DNA of 64,000 nt, taken from positions 103,809 through 167,808 of the forward strand of contig DEML01000003.1 in the NCBI GenBank assembly GCA_002359185.1. Reading direction: 5' to 3'. The DNA is from Planctomycetaceae bacterium UBA2671. GTDB taxonomy: Bacteria > Planctomycetota > Planctomycetia > Planctomycetales > Planctomycetaceae. Each line of letters begins with the position of its first letter. Position 1 is the stretch's first letter. Positions 1-8,067 of the stretch are shown here, piece by piece. The translations under genes and the position numbers were made by a program. A model generated the notes under the pieces. It did not search any database. It was not told where the DNA came from and worked only from the letters and a program-made list of their open reading frames with translations.

Positions 1-2
1 TT

Positions 3-344
3 GAACACTTGACTCCCTTACTTAATCATATTCAGGTATTCAAGTTTTCATGTCCAGCTTCCTCAAATGATGATCACGAGCCCATTCTGCCATTTTTTTT
101 CAGAACCGTTGAACGACTTTTGCCTCCTTATCAAATCATTTTTGACTTCTCTGCTGCCCACCAGGTCTCTGAAGCTGAATTGGATGATTTAATTGCAATC
201 GGACTGGTTTTTATTGATCTAAATGGAAGAGTCATCATGTCCGGGGCATGTGAACAGATTCAACATCACTTGCAGAATCAAGGTGTCAGTCGGTTCATTC
301 CTCAAATCGCAGATTTACAAACTGCGATTTCAATGTTTGAATGA
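3..344 (+). CDS. STAS-domain-like protein, 5' end cut by the window
   Basis: The reading frame is open to the left window edge, so the true start may lie outside; a TTG at 9 is the first in-frame start inside. The visible 111-113 residues resemble a STAS (anti-sigma factor antagonist) fold: a hydrophobic strand with FDFS, then a helix, the strand VFIDLNGRVIMSG, and a C-terminal helix pattern (VSRFIPQIADLQTAISMF) like the end of SpoIIAA-type proteins. The conserved phosphorylatable Ser of regulatory STAS domains is not evident (SEAELDDL occupies the region), so this may be a non-phosphorylated or transporter-type STAS domain. Family assignment is by pattern only. Confidence 0.45.
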   Translation, partial: EHLTPLLNHIQVFKFSCPASSNDDHEPILPFFFRTVERLLPPYQIIFDFSAAHQVSEAELDDLIAIGLVFIDLNGRVIMSGACEQIQHHLQNQGVSRFIPQIADLQTAISMFE

Positions 345-730
345 TGGCTAAGATATAGAACGGTCTATTTTGAGGGATACTCCCTCAGATGGTAGATTTA
401 TTCATATCCAATGAATTTTTCTTCAAGCCGAAGAGCGATCTCTGGCCAACTGGAGGGCTAGACGCGAACAGCAGATCTGCGACGGTAACCTTCGAGTAAT
501 AAACCTCGCTGAACATGGATTTGAACCCCACTGCACCCGGGAACTTCATCAATTTCCAAAAAGGGACCACTTTTTCAAACGTCTACGGAACGTGTGTCAT
601 CAAGCTATCCAGAACAACCACCAATCCAGTAGATTTGTCCCTGGCATTATCTTTATACAGTGATGGATCACTTTCTGTTCATCTGTTTTTAGATCTATCA
701 GTGGGCTCACACTTTAGGAAATCGAATAAT
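345..730. other. intergenic region with a short perfect hairpin
   Basis: This gap of about 386 bases has no convincing gene. An open frame running into the next gene from 515 lacks coding character. A perfect 7-bp hairpin (TGAGGGA, loop TAC, TCCCTCA) lies at 371-387 just after the STAS-like gene; it lacks a T-run on the plus strand, so it is only a possible terminator. Nothing else was recognised. Confidence 0.4.
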
Positions 731-1684
731 ATGAAAGATGCTCATCGATTCTGGATTCTGTTTATCATCACGGGTTCTCTTGTCATTCAGGCAAACTTTG
801 TAAGTGCAGAAGATAAGCAAAGGGGAATCGACGTTATTGATTGCCATACCCATTTTTATGATCCCACACGACCTGAAGGAATTCCCTGGCCAGCAAAGAA
901 TTCATCTTTATATAGAACGGTATTACCTCAACACCTGCGAGAGTTGAAGAAATATCAACCTGTCACGGGCACAGTTATCGTAGAAGCAGTCAATCGATTA
1001 GAAGACAACACCTGGCTGCTGGACCTGGCCAAGGATGATCCTTTTATCGTAGGCATCGTCGGACGCCTGGATCCGGGAACTCCTGAATTTGAAGAGCATG
1101 CGCGTGGATTAGCAAAGAATCCTCTCTTTCGAGGAATCCGCGTTTCAGTTCAGCAGGTTAAAACGATGCTGGAGCAGGGGACTCTGAAAGATTTTCAGTT
1201 ACTGGCTGATCTTGACTTATCACTTGATGTCAATGGTGGGCCAGAAACACCGCAGGTCATTGCCAAGCTTGCTGAAAAAGTTCCTGATTTACGAATCATT
1301 TTGAATCACATCGGCAATGTCAAAATCACTTCTGAAGCTCCATCAGAAGATTGGAAGTCTGGTATTCAGGCTGCTGCTAAACATCCAAATGTGTATTGCA
1401 AAGTCTCTGCTCTCGTCGAAGGAGCAGCCAGAAATGGAAACGAGCCTTCAAAATCGCTGGAGTTTTATCGACCTTATATTGATGTCGTCTGGAATGCTTT
1501 TGGAAACGATCGTGTCATCTACGGCAGCAACTGGCCAGTCTCCGAGAGAGCCGCCGATTATGAAACCCTCCAGAGAATTGTGATGGAGTACGCCACCGAG
1601 AAGGGCGAGGAAGCGACTAAGAAATTCTGTTCTCTGAATGCAAAGAGAGCCTACAAGTGGGTCGAAAGAGAAGGGCGTCGTTAA
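731..1684 (+). CDS. secreted amidohydrolase 2 family protein (TIM-barrel metal hydrolase)
   Basis: The protein has 317 residues from the ATG at 731, which is preceded by AGGAAA and begins with a classical signal peptide (hydrophobic FWILFIITGSLVIQANF ending at VSA/ED). The open frame extends further upstream but that part is not protein-like. After the signal comes the metal-binding strand DCHTHFYDP (HxH), then LNHIGN and, near the C-terminus, VIYGSNWPVS, all typical of the amidohydrolase_2 family (COG3618, related to lactonases and decarboxylases). The substrate is not determinable. Periplasmic location is inferred from the signal peptide. It stands alone; the next element downstream is a double-hairpin repeat. 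Confidence 0.85.
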   Translation: MKDAHRFWILFIITGSLVIQANFVSAEDKQRGIDVIDCHTHFYDPTRPEGIPWPAKNSSLYRTVLPQHLRELKKYQPVTGTVIVEAVNRLEDNTWLLDLAKDDPFIVGIVGRLDPGTPEFEEHARGLAKNPLFRGIRVSVQQVKTMLEQGTLKDFQLLADLDLSLDVNGGPETPQVIAKLAEKVPDLRIILNHIGNVKITSEAPSEDWKSGIQAAAKHPNVYCKVSALVEGAARNGNEPSKSLEFYRPYIDVVWNAFGNDRVIYGSNWPVSERAADYETLQRIVMEYATEKGEEATKKFCSLNAKRAYKWVEREGRR

Positions 1685-1710
1685 GCGACCATCTCTTCCC
1701 CGGATCAGGT

Positions 1711-1750
1711 TAGCCCAGATAGCTCCGCTATCTGGGTGGACGAAGTCCAC
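1711..1750. repeat. double hairpin, REP-like
   Basis: Two adjacent perfect hairpins: CCCAGATAG / CTATCTGGG (1714-1722 with 1728-1736) and GTGGAC-GAA-GTCCAC (1736-1750). No T-run follows. The two-hairpin layout resembles the one at 23421-23466, suggesting short palindromic repeats typical of intergenic DNA in this genome. It could also help end transcription of the amidohydrolase. Confidence 0.45.
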
Positions 1751-1864
1751 AAGATGTCTTCAGTTTGATGATTGAATTTTCACACAGGTCACTAACAGTT
1801 ACGCCACCCCGAAAGAATCTTCCTGAAAACCACGTTCATCCACGAAAATCCCTGAAGAGAGTTT

Positions 1865-2039
1865 AAAAAAGCCCACCGTCACAACAAGAATTGACGAAAC
1901 GTAAACGCGCTCTACCAGACTGAGCTACGGCTCCATCAAAATTGTTCTACAATTGCAAAACGATGGGAGCCGGTGAGATTCGAACTCACGACCTCGAGAT
2001 TTACAATCTTGTAGTTCCATCCGCATTCGTGACGGTGGG
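1865..2039 (-). ncRNA. yrlA: Y RNA (YrlA-type) with a circularly permuted tRNA-like domain
   Basis: Read on the minus strand, the ends pair as CCCACCGTCAC (2039-2029) with GTGACGGTGGG (1882-1872), extendable by GA/UU, followed by C and six Ts (1870-1865). Inside, an anticodon-like arm (GATTGTAAATC) and a T-arm (GTGAG-TTCGAAT-CTCAC) are followed by the 3' acceptor strand CGGCTCC. A hairpin (AATTGT-AGA-ACAATT) comes next, and only then the 5' acceptor strand GGAGCCG and a canonical D-arm (GCTC-AGTCTGGTA-GAGC). The two acceptor strands are exactly complementary, so the tRNA halves are in permuted order. Bacterial Y RNAs of the YrlA class are known to have an end-paired Ro-binding stem and a permuted tRNA mimic and to be encoded beside rsr. 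Here rsr lies just upstream on the same strand. Ends are estimated from pairing. Confidence 0.82.
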
Positions 2040-2048
2040 TGTCTCCAG

Positions 2049-2145
2049 AAAAATGAGCCAGGGACAAGTGGTGCTGAGAGTTTCCGCAAAGCGGACCGGA
2101 GTTGAACCGGTTAAGACCATGTACTCCCAACGGCATTCCCTGGCT
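2049..2145 (-). ncRNA. second Y-like RNA with a T-arm-like hairpin
   Basis: On the minus strand the ends pair perfectly as AGCCAGGGA (2145-2137) and TCCCTGGCT (2064-2056), followed by CA and five Ts. Directly after the 5' stem strand is ATGC, three bases, then TGGGAGTACA, the same block as in the two neighbouring RNAs. Directly before the 3' stem strand is CTTG, also shared. Internally there is a perfect T-arm-like hairpin (ACCGG-TTCAACT-CCGGT) followed by CCGC-TTT-GCGG. A complete D-arm is not obvious, so this unit may be a reduced tRNA mimic. It lies between the other two Y-like RNAs downstream of rsr. Confidence 0.72.
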
Positions 2146-2163
2146 GGTTCAAATTTCATAACG

Positions 2164-2232
2164 GTGTAGGTCAGGCACTGCCTGACGAGAGAAATCGTGA
2201 CCAGAATTCGTCAGGCAGTGCCTGACCTACAC
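2164..2232. repeat. 69-bp palindromic repeat, copy A
   Basis: A perfect inverted repeat with 25-base arms (GTGTAGGTCAGGCACTGCCT continuing GACGA, and its complement) around a 19-base centre. Each arm contains a smaller palindrome (GTCAGGCA..TGCCTGAC). Two further copies occur at 9623-9692 and 39054-39123. It lies between two Y-like RNA genes. No coding capacity; a REP/MITE-like element is the likely class. Confidence 0.8.
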
Positions 2233-2242
2233 TTGAAACATC

Positions 2243-2316
2243 AAAAAGGAGTCGACAAGGGGTCTTTGAGACATCGAGACATTGGACAAATGTAGTCCCA
2301 AAAGCATTCGACTCCC
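2243..2316 (-). ncRNA. third, shortest Y-like RNA
   Basis: On the minus strand GGAGTCGA (2315-2308) pairs with TCGACTCC (2255-2248), followed by five Ts (2247-2243). The 5' strand continues ATGC, three Ts, TGGGACTACA, the shared block of the array; the 3' strand is preceded by CTTG, also shared. The sequence GTCGAATG fits the bacterial Ro-binding consensus as I remember it (GNCGAANG). An internal GGAC-TACATTT-GTCC hairpin can form. It starts about 74 bases after the rsr stop codon and has no clear tRNA-like part, so it may be a minimal Ro-binding RNA. Confidence 0.72.
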
Positions 2317-2356
2317 GGCTTCAATGTTTCAGCAAAATTATGCAGAGTATGTAACA

Positions 2357-2374
2357 CCCCGGCTTGCACCGGGG
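2357..2374. other. GC-rich hairpin between rsr and the small-RNA array
   Basis: CCCCGG and CCGGGG pair around the 6-base loop CTTGCA. It lies 15-33 bases beyond the rsr stop codon. It lacks a T-run in either direction, so it may be a short REP-like repeat or an RNA processing/stability element separating the rsr message from the Y-like RNAs. Confidence 0.4.
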
Positions 2375-2389
2375 GCTACGGTTCCTTAA

Positions 2390-3967
2390 TTACAATCGCA
2401 TCCGTTCGATTTCATTCACCCAGTGATTCTCGCTAGCCTGTCCTTTTGAGACATTGGCAATTAACTTGAATACCTGGTCACTGAAACCACCGACGTTGAC
2501 AATATCGGCTCGTTCGACCGCCTGCGTATTTGCATACGGCTGAATATCGATGCAAACCATTTTGGCCTGACGATTTCGTCGCTTGAACGAAGCCCATTCC
2601 TGCATCGTCGCGGTTGTTCCGCCACCACACCATCCGTAGTGAGGCGAGTCGAGCCACGATTCGTTATCCGAAACGTAAATCAACAAATCTCCCTTCGCCT
2701 TCTGACGATTCAAGTACTCCAGCGGAGCACTACAGTTGGTTCCACCAGCTGGCAACGAAGCCAGAGTTCTGGCATTCGTCATCACGCTGTCCCGTGGATT
2801 CAACCGACAGGGAATCGCTTTCGATTCGAACGGAATCACTTCGGCTTCCGGGTTCTTTCGCAGAATCGCTGCAGCCACAAGAGCCGCAACGTCCAGACAG
2901 CGAACCTTGGATGTCGATCCGACACGATGCCCCGTCACTGGAGAATGCATCGATCCCGAAACGTCCGGGAACACATACACTTTTCCCGTCACACGAGGCA
3001 CATTCTTAATGGCAATTTCCATCGCATCCTGCAATGCGTTGAGAATTGACTGCGGAACATCGTTCGCAGAATTCATGAAAGCCGCCATTAACTGATACGG
3101 AAACACACGAGCCGCAGCGATCTTTCGCGGATTACGCAATCGATTTGCCACAATTCCTGTCAATTCCGCACTCTCGAAAACACCGTGACGCAAAAACGTA
3201 TTCAAGTTCATACGTGTCATCTGCCAGGAGGCATTTCGTGCAATCTGTTCCCAATCCTTCTTCGTCAATGGCAAAGCCGTCAACATCTGGAAAGGAACAT
3301 CCGGCACAGTAACCTTACCGGGATTTGTGTTCCGCTTGAACTTTTCATACTGACTAGCCAACTCAGGTAGAGAATCGCGATCATACTCACGTCCAATCAA
3401 GTAGGCGTACAATGCCGAACGCTCTGGCGTAGCAGGCTTTGGATGAACCATCTTGATCACATCGGTTAAAGAAGGATCGTTTCCAATTGAGCCGATAAAT
3501 AGCTGCTCGTCTGATCGAGATTCCAGCCAATTGCGAACCAACTGCTTTGGCATCGTTCCCAGACTTTTACGTCCGACTACTCCCGAACGCATGATCTGCA
3601 CAAAGTTACGCAGCATCTTCGGGGAATCGATCACCTGGTTGAAAATCTTGATCAACAACCCCGGTGCCTTGACCGACAATACTGCACATAACAGTGCAGG
3701 CATATCCTTCATATGACCTTCATTTCGGGCATACAAAGCAGTTCGGGCGATGAATTCTGGCTCGATCTGTTCACACAGTTCGAGCACCGCATCAACCTGA
3801 TCGGCTCCACTGGAGTAGAATGTCCCGTTAAAACAACCGGTAGCCGCATACTGAGCCAGCGCCTGCTTTGGAGACATCTGGTAAGCCAAACCACCCGCTT
3901 CGTTGCGAGCATTCGCCTTTGGGCCAATCTTTCCGATTAATGTGTTGAATAAATTCTTGTTTGCCAT
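2390..3967 (-). CDS. rsr: TROVE/Ro60 family RNA-binding protein (Rsr)
   Basis: The protein has 525 residues. The start at 3967 (MANKNLF) is chosen over an upstream in-frame one because AAGGAGGA lies 8-9 bases before it. Residues about 1-320 form the TROVE domain (HEAT-like ring that binds misfolded RNA ends and Y RNAs; motifs YAATGCFNGTFYSSG, YARNEGHMKDMPALL). Residues about 330-500 are a von Willebrand A domain with an intact MIDAS site: DVSGSM at about 335, the Thr in GGTNC and Asp in VSDNES. Bacterial Rsr works with Y RNA in RNA quality control, often with PNPase. The downstream array of Y-like RNAs on the same strand strongly supports the role. It follows the glucosidase gene by 100 bases on the same strand. 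Confidence 0.93.
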   Translation of the reverse strand: MANKNLFNTLIGKIGPKANARNEAGGLAYQMSPKQALAQYAATGCFNGTFYSSGADQVDAVLELCEQIEPEFIARTALYARNEGHMKDMPALLCAVLSVKAPGLLIKIFNQVIDSPKMLRNFVQIMRSGVVGRKSLGTMPKQLVRNWLESRSDEQLFIGSIGNDPSLTDVIKMVHPKPATPERSALYAYLIGREYDRDSLPELASQYEKFKRNTNPGKVTVPDVPFQMLTALPLTKKDWEQIARNASWQMTRMNLNTFLRHGVFESAELTGIVANRLRNPRKIAAARVFPYQLMAAFMNSANDVPQSILNALQDAMEIAIKNVPRVTGKVYVFPDVSGSMHSPVTGHRVGSTSKVRCLDVAALVAAAILRKNPEAEVIPFESKAIPCRLNPRDSVMTNARTLASLPAGGTNCSAPLEYLNRQKAKGDLLIYVSDNESWLDSPHYGWCGGGTTATMQEWASFKRRNRQAKMVCIDIQPYANTQAVERADIVNVGGFSDQVFKLIANVSKGQASENHWVNEIERMRL

Positions 3968-4067
3968 CTCTGTTTCCTCCTTAATTACTGGAGGATAAGA
4001 GACTAACTGGTGCACATTGGTTCGCGGAGAAACAAACAATTTCTTCAAATTTTATCACTTATGGAAT

Positions 4068-6761
4068 TCAATCCGTTGCAGGTGGTTCTCGATTCAGCAT
4101 CTCCATGCAGGTCGCAATGAGCGATGTCCAACCGGTCTGATGGCTTGCTCCCAAACCTTCCCCTGTATCGCCATGAAAATATTCGTAGAACAAAACATTC
4201 TGTTGCCACAATGCAGGATCAATTCCATTCGCATGACTGATCATACTCGGACGATGCTTCTCCTTATCGTCCATCAGAAACAACTTCGAAAGCCGATTCA
4301 TCAACTCATCAGCCACCTGATTCAGATTCATCAAATTGCCCGAACCTGTCGGACATTCGACCATCAAGTCATTTTCGTAGAACTCGTAATAATGCCTTAA
4401 CGATTCAATCAGGATATAATTAATTGGAAACCAGATTGGCCCCCGCCAGTTCGAATTCCCACCAAACATCCAACTGTCCGATTCTCCCGGTATATAGGCC
4501 ACACAATGCTTAATGCCCTGAATTTCCAGCTCAAAAGGCTCCTCTTTATGTCGTTTCGACAAAGATCGGATGCCGTATTCCGAGAGAAATTCCGTTTCAT
4601 CCAGCAGCACGGAAATAACATGCTTTAATCGTTCTTCCGAAGGAATTGAGAGTAGCATGCGGCTGCTGTCATCATCACTTTCTGCAAACGTGATATGTTT
4701 GACAAGATCGTGACGATACTTCAAAAACCAATCGAGTTTACGACGGAAACTCGGAAGCTTATCGATTTGTGCCTCATCCAGAATTACGACCGCAATCAAC
4801 GGGAGTAGACCTACCAGTGAACGCACCTTGAGCGGCATGTTCTGCCCATCAATTCGCAGGTGATCGTAATAAAAGTGATCCTCCTCGTCCCACAACCCCG
4901 AACCATCCAGCGAGTTCATTGCATCGGTAATGCGGACAAAGTGATCCAGAAACTTCGAAGCCATTTCGGCATACGAATCATCATTGCGTGCCAGTTCGAG
5001 GGCAATCATCAGCATCGTGCCGCAATAGAAAGCCATCCAGGAAGTTCCGTCTGCCTGTTCCAGAAACGCCCCTTTAGGCAGACCTTTAGTCCTATCAAAA
5101 ACTCCAATGTTATCCAGCCCAAGGAATCCACCCGCGAATACATTGTCTCCATTCTTATCAATCTGGTTCACCCACCACGTGAAGTTCAACAACAGCCGCT
5201 GAAACGCTTTCGACAAAAAACGAAAATCCTTGGAACCCGTCATTTGAAAAACACGCAAGCAGGCCCAGGCATGCACCGGTGGATTCACGTCGTAAAACGC
5301 ATACTCATAAGCCGGCAACTGACCATTTGGGTGCATGTACCATTCCCGCATCAGCAACATCAATTGTCGCTTGGCAAAATCGGGATCGAGCTTCGCCATC
5401 GGAATCATGTGAAACGCCAGATCCCAGGCCGCAAACCACGGATACTCCCAGGTATCGGGCATGGATATAATATCTCGTGCATACACGTGCTTCCAGTTAT
5501 GATTCCGGCCCTCTTTTCTCGGTTCTGGCGGAGAATTGACAAGCGTATCCCCATTCAACCAGTCTTCGACAATGTAGTGATAAAACTGTTTCGACCACAG
5601 TAAACCGGAATAGGCCTGACGCATGACGTCTGTTTGATCAGCCGTAGCCGTCTGAGGAATGATGGACTGATAAAACTCATTCGATTCCGCGATCCGCTGG
5701 GACATCACAGAATCGAATTCGGGACCGAAGGGTTCAGGACTGACAGCATCCATCTCAGTCATACGGACTTCAATTGTCACACTTTCCCCAGACTTGATGT
5801 TGAGTTCATAAAGTCCAGCAGCCTTAGTCCCTTTCTTGGCCGGATTGACTTTTTCTTTCTCCCCGTTCACGACATATCGATGAAACGCATCCTTCATATA
5901 AGGAGTATAAGACTCCGTACCATACAAGGACGGATTGTTCGTTTCGTTTTCCGTAAACAAAATCGGCCGCGGATTACCCTGCGGATTCGGTCCGAATGAG
6001 CATCGAAAAGGTTCGAGTGTTTCGTGATTTGTCTCGACGGTATTCTCATCAATTTCTCGAATACGAGGCTTGAGTGAACAACCTTCGTGACGACACCCCC
6101 AGATCCAGGTATTGCGAAACCAGAACGTCGGCAGTACTGTAATATCGTGAGCCTCCGGACCCTGATTTGTAATCGTTAACCGAATGAGAATGTCATCTTC
6201 GGTTTGCTTGGCATATTCAATTTCGACATCGAAAAAACGGTTCTCGTTAAAAATGCCCGTGTCGAGAAGTTCGTATTCACGTTCCTCTAAAGAACGCTTT
6301 CGATTTTCCGTCACCAGTTCAACATACGGATAAGCTGCTTGCGGATAGCGATACATCGCCTTCATGTAGGAATGTGTCGGCGTAGAATCCTGATAGTAAT
6401 AATACTCTTTGACATCTTCCCCATGATTCCCTTCAGGACCGGTCAAACCAAAGAGTCGCTCTTTCAGAATCGAATCATTTCCATTCCAGAGTGCGAACGA
6501 AAAGCAGAGACGACATTCCCGATCCGTTAAACCGAGCAGTCCATCTTCTCCCCAGCGATAAACCCGATTGCGGGAATGATCGTGCGGGAAGTGCCACCAG
6601 GCGTGTCCATAAGCCGAATAATCTTCACGGACCGTTCCCCACTGCCGTTCTGCTAAATACGGACCCCAGCGCTTCCAGTTGACTTTACGTTCCCGGCTTT
6701 CCTGTAATCGTTTATGCTCGGCAGTAAGTTGTTCGTCTTGAGTCGGTGAATCATTCGCCAT
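4068..6761 (-). CDS. large MGH1/GH63-like glucosidase
   Basis: The protein has 897 residues. The start at 6761 (MANDSPTQ) is preceded by AAAGG at 7 bases; an in-frame ATG 63 bases upstream lacks such a signal. There is no signal peptide, so it is cytoplasmic. The sequence matches the large bacterial 'glucosidase' family related to mannosyl-oligosaccharide glucosidase (GH63), with an N-terminal beta-rich part (RWGPYLAERQWGTVREDY, YSAYGHAWWHFPHDHSRNR) and a C-terminal (alpha/alpha)6 barrel (YEYPWFAAWDLAFHMIPMA, GGNSNWRGPIWFPINYILI, HPSMISHANG-type end region). Such proteins hydrolyse alpha-glucosides; the substrate is not predictable here. The gene lies upstream of rsr on the same strand and may be cotranscribed, though a functional link is not evident. 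Confidence 0.82.
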   Translation of the reverse strand: MANDSPTQDEQLTAEHKRLQESRERKVNWKRWGPYLAERQWGTVREDYSAYGHAWWHFPHDHSRNRVYRWGEDGLLGLTDRECRLCFSFALWNGNDSILKERLFGLTGPEGNHGEDVKEYYYYQDSTPTHSYMKAMYRYPQAAYPYVELVTENRKRSLEEREYELLDTGIFNENRFFDVEIEYAKQTEDDILIRLTITNQGPEAHDITVLPTFWFRNTWIWGCRHEGCSLKPRIREIDENTVETNHETLEPFRCSFGPNPQGNPRPILFTENETNNPSLYGTESYTPYMKDAFHRYVVNGEKEKVNPAKKGTKAAGLYELNIKSGESVTIEVRMTEMDAVSPEPFGPEFDSVMSQRIAESNEFYQSIIPQTATADQTDVMRQAYSGLLWSKQFYHYIVEDWLNGDTLVNSPPEPRKEGRNHNWKHVYARDIISMPDTWEYPWFAAWDLAFHMIPMAKLDPDFAKRQLMLLMREWYMHPNGQLPAYEYAFYDVNPPVHAWACLRVFQMTGSKDFRFLSKAFQRLLLNFTWWVNQIDKNGDNVFAGGFLGLDNIGVFDRTKGLPKGAFLEQADGTSWMAFYCGTMLMIALELARNDDSYAEMASKFLDHFVRITDAMNSLDGSGLWDEEDHFYYDHLRIDGQNMPLKVRSLVGLLPLIAVVILDEAQIDKLPSFRRKLDWFLKYRHDLVKHITFAESDDDSSRMLLSIPSEERLKHVISVLLDETEFLSEYGIRSLSKRHKEEPFELEIQGIKHCVAYIPGESDSWMFGGNSNWRGPIWFPINYILIESLRHYYEFYENDLMVECPTGSGNLMNLNQVADELMNRLSKLFLMDDKEKHRPSMISHANGIDPALWQQNVLFYEYFHGDTGEGLGASHQTGWTSLIATCMEMLNREPPATD

Positions 6762-7004
6762 GAGTTGCCTTTCGCATCTTTGCTGAAACTCGATCAACAT
6801 TGTGTGTTTCGTGCAGTTGTGCATCCCTCCATTTGTGATCGAGTCATGAAAGAGTATAGAAAGGATTGCGAAGAAACGAAATTGAGAAACTTGCCGCCTC
6901 TGCTGAGATCGACTTTGCGTTATATGTTGCTATCTTATTGTCTGGATGACCTGCATGCTTGCGGACACAAATTCAGTTCTTTCAATACACAAAGGAATCA
7001 GCAA

Positions 7005-7895
7005 ATGAAACTGTTTACCAGATTGATAATCGGAATTGTATTCGTTGGGGCGAGCCTGTTGCCTGAGTTATCAATGATGGCTCAACCTCGATTCGCTCCT
7101 TCCCTGAAAGATGTCGCCTACGATGATATCGATCAATCTCAGGTGCTCGACGTCTATCAGACAAAATCAGAGAAACCTGCGCCGGTCATGGTTTACATCC
7201 ACGGCGGTGGTTGGAGAGCCGGCTCCAAAAATCAAATCCCTGGATGGCTCAAACAGGGTGTTCAACAAGGTCTGTTTTCCGTCGTTTCCGTCGAGTATCG
7301 CTTTACTAATGTCGATCCTCATCCTGCCCAGGTCAACGATTGTGTTCGAGCCATTCAGTTCCTTCGAAACAATGCTGATAAATGGAATCTGGATCCCAAT
7401 CGCATCGGAGTCACCGGCGGTTCCGCTGGCGGACATCTGACATTGTGGGTCGCCTTACATGATGATGCAGCCAAACCAAAGTCCGATGATCCTGTCGAAC
7501 GGGAATCGTCTCGCGTCAATTGTGCCATCAGTTTTGCCGGTCCGACCGACTGGTCGCTGCTCAGTGAGATGGAACACAAACACCCAGCTTACCGCCAACT
7601 GCTCGGCTATGATCCCCGAACTCCCGCTGAGGAGATCACACAGGATGGGATTAAAGATGTCTCCCCGATCAGTTTTGTTTCAGCCGATGATCCCCCAGTA
7701 ATGCAGGTCCATGGTGATAAAGATGATATTGTTCCGATTGAACATGCGAAAAATATGGATCAGAAATTGCAGAAAGCTGGCGTGAAATCAGAACTTTTGA
7801 TTATCCCCGGCGGAAATCATGGTGTCGCAGGAGCAGGTCCTCAAGTAACAGATCGCGCAACCGCTTTCGTGAAAGAATACCTGCTGGCTCCATAA
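7005..7895 (+). CDS. secreted alpha/beta hydrolase (BD-FAE/esterase-lipase type)
   Basis: The protein has 296 residues. The ATG at 7005 follows AAAGGA and starts a signal peptide (MKLFTRLIIGIVFVGASLL...). The oxyanion-hole motif HGGGW, the nucleophile elbow GGSAGG, the acid region HGDKDDIVP and the His in GGNHG make a complete Ser-Asp-His triad. This fits acetyl-esterase/BD-FAE type enzymes often used to deacylate polysaccharides; the true substrate is unknown. It is divergent from the glucosidase gene on the other strand, with about 240 bases between the two starts, and is followed by a strong terminator. A paralogue with EF-hands is encoded at 50677-51855. Confidence 0.88.
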   Translation: MKLFTRLIIGIVFVGASLLPELSMMAQPRFAPSLKDVAYDDIDQSQVLDVYQTKSEKPAPVMVYIHGGGWRAGSKNQIPGWLKQGVQQGLFSVVSVEYRFTNVDPHPAQVNDCVRAIQFLRNNADKWNLDPNRIGVTGGSAGGHLTLWVALHDDAAKPKSDDPVERESSRVNCAISFAGPTDWSLLSEMEHKHPAYRQLLGYDPRTPAEEITQDGIKDVSPISFVSADDPPVMQVHGDKDDIVPIEHAKNMDQKLQKAGVKSELLIIPGGNHGVAGAGPQVTDRATAFVKEYLLAP

Positions 7896-7927
7896 CAAGA
7901 AACATCTATTGCAGTAGATATAAAATT

Positions 7928-7962
7928 AGCCCCGACACATAATTCAGTGTGCCGGGGCTTTT
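7928..7962 (+). terminator. rho-independent terminator after the esterase
   Basis: AGCCCCG pairs with CGGGGCT, with the stem extended by ACACA/TGTG, and is followed by TTTTC. It lies 33 bases past the esterase stop codon. Confidence 0.8.
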
Positions 7963-8067
7963 CTTCGGAATCGACCAGTTCTTCGAGAATAGTCTTTAGT
8001 TCGTAACTTCATCGCATAAAATGGTAGGAAATGGAACTCATGTCCTCTCATGAAATGGAGAAGAACA

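Noticed and set aside
515..730. Upstream extension of the amidohydrolase
   Set aside because: The extra 72 residues are low-complexity and not protein-like, and the ATG at 731 has a ribosome-binding site and a clean signal peptide.
1865..2039. A two-piece (permuted) tmRNA
   Set aside because: There is no tag reading frame and no pseudoknots, the D-arm is a full canonical tRNA D-arm, and the acceptor lacks the tmRNA-type sequence.
1965..2040. A tRNA-Tyr gene (GTA anticodon) on the minus strand
   Set aside because: The T-arm, acceptor 3' strand and anticodon-like arm are present, but no D-arm or matching 5' acceptor strand lies upstream where it should. The matching 5' half lies downstream in permuted order and the ends form a long stem, which fits a YrlA-type RNA better.
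1942..2169. A 75-residue plus-strand open frame over the small-RNA array
   Set aside because: Its translation (GAGEIRTHDLE.., RTGVEPV..) is the usual artefact produced by reading tRNA-like 3' ends backwards; it has no ribosome-binding site and lies antisense to structured RNA.
4860..5603. Long open frame antisense to the glucosidase
   Set aside because: It lies wholly opposite a well-supported enzyme, has no ribosome-binding site and shows no domain features; it reflects the codon bias of the real gene.
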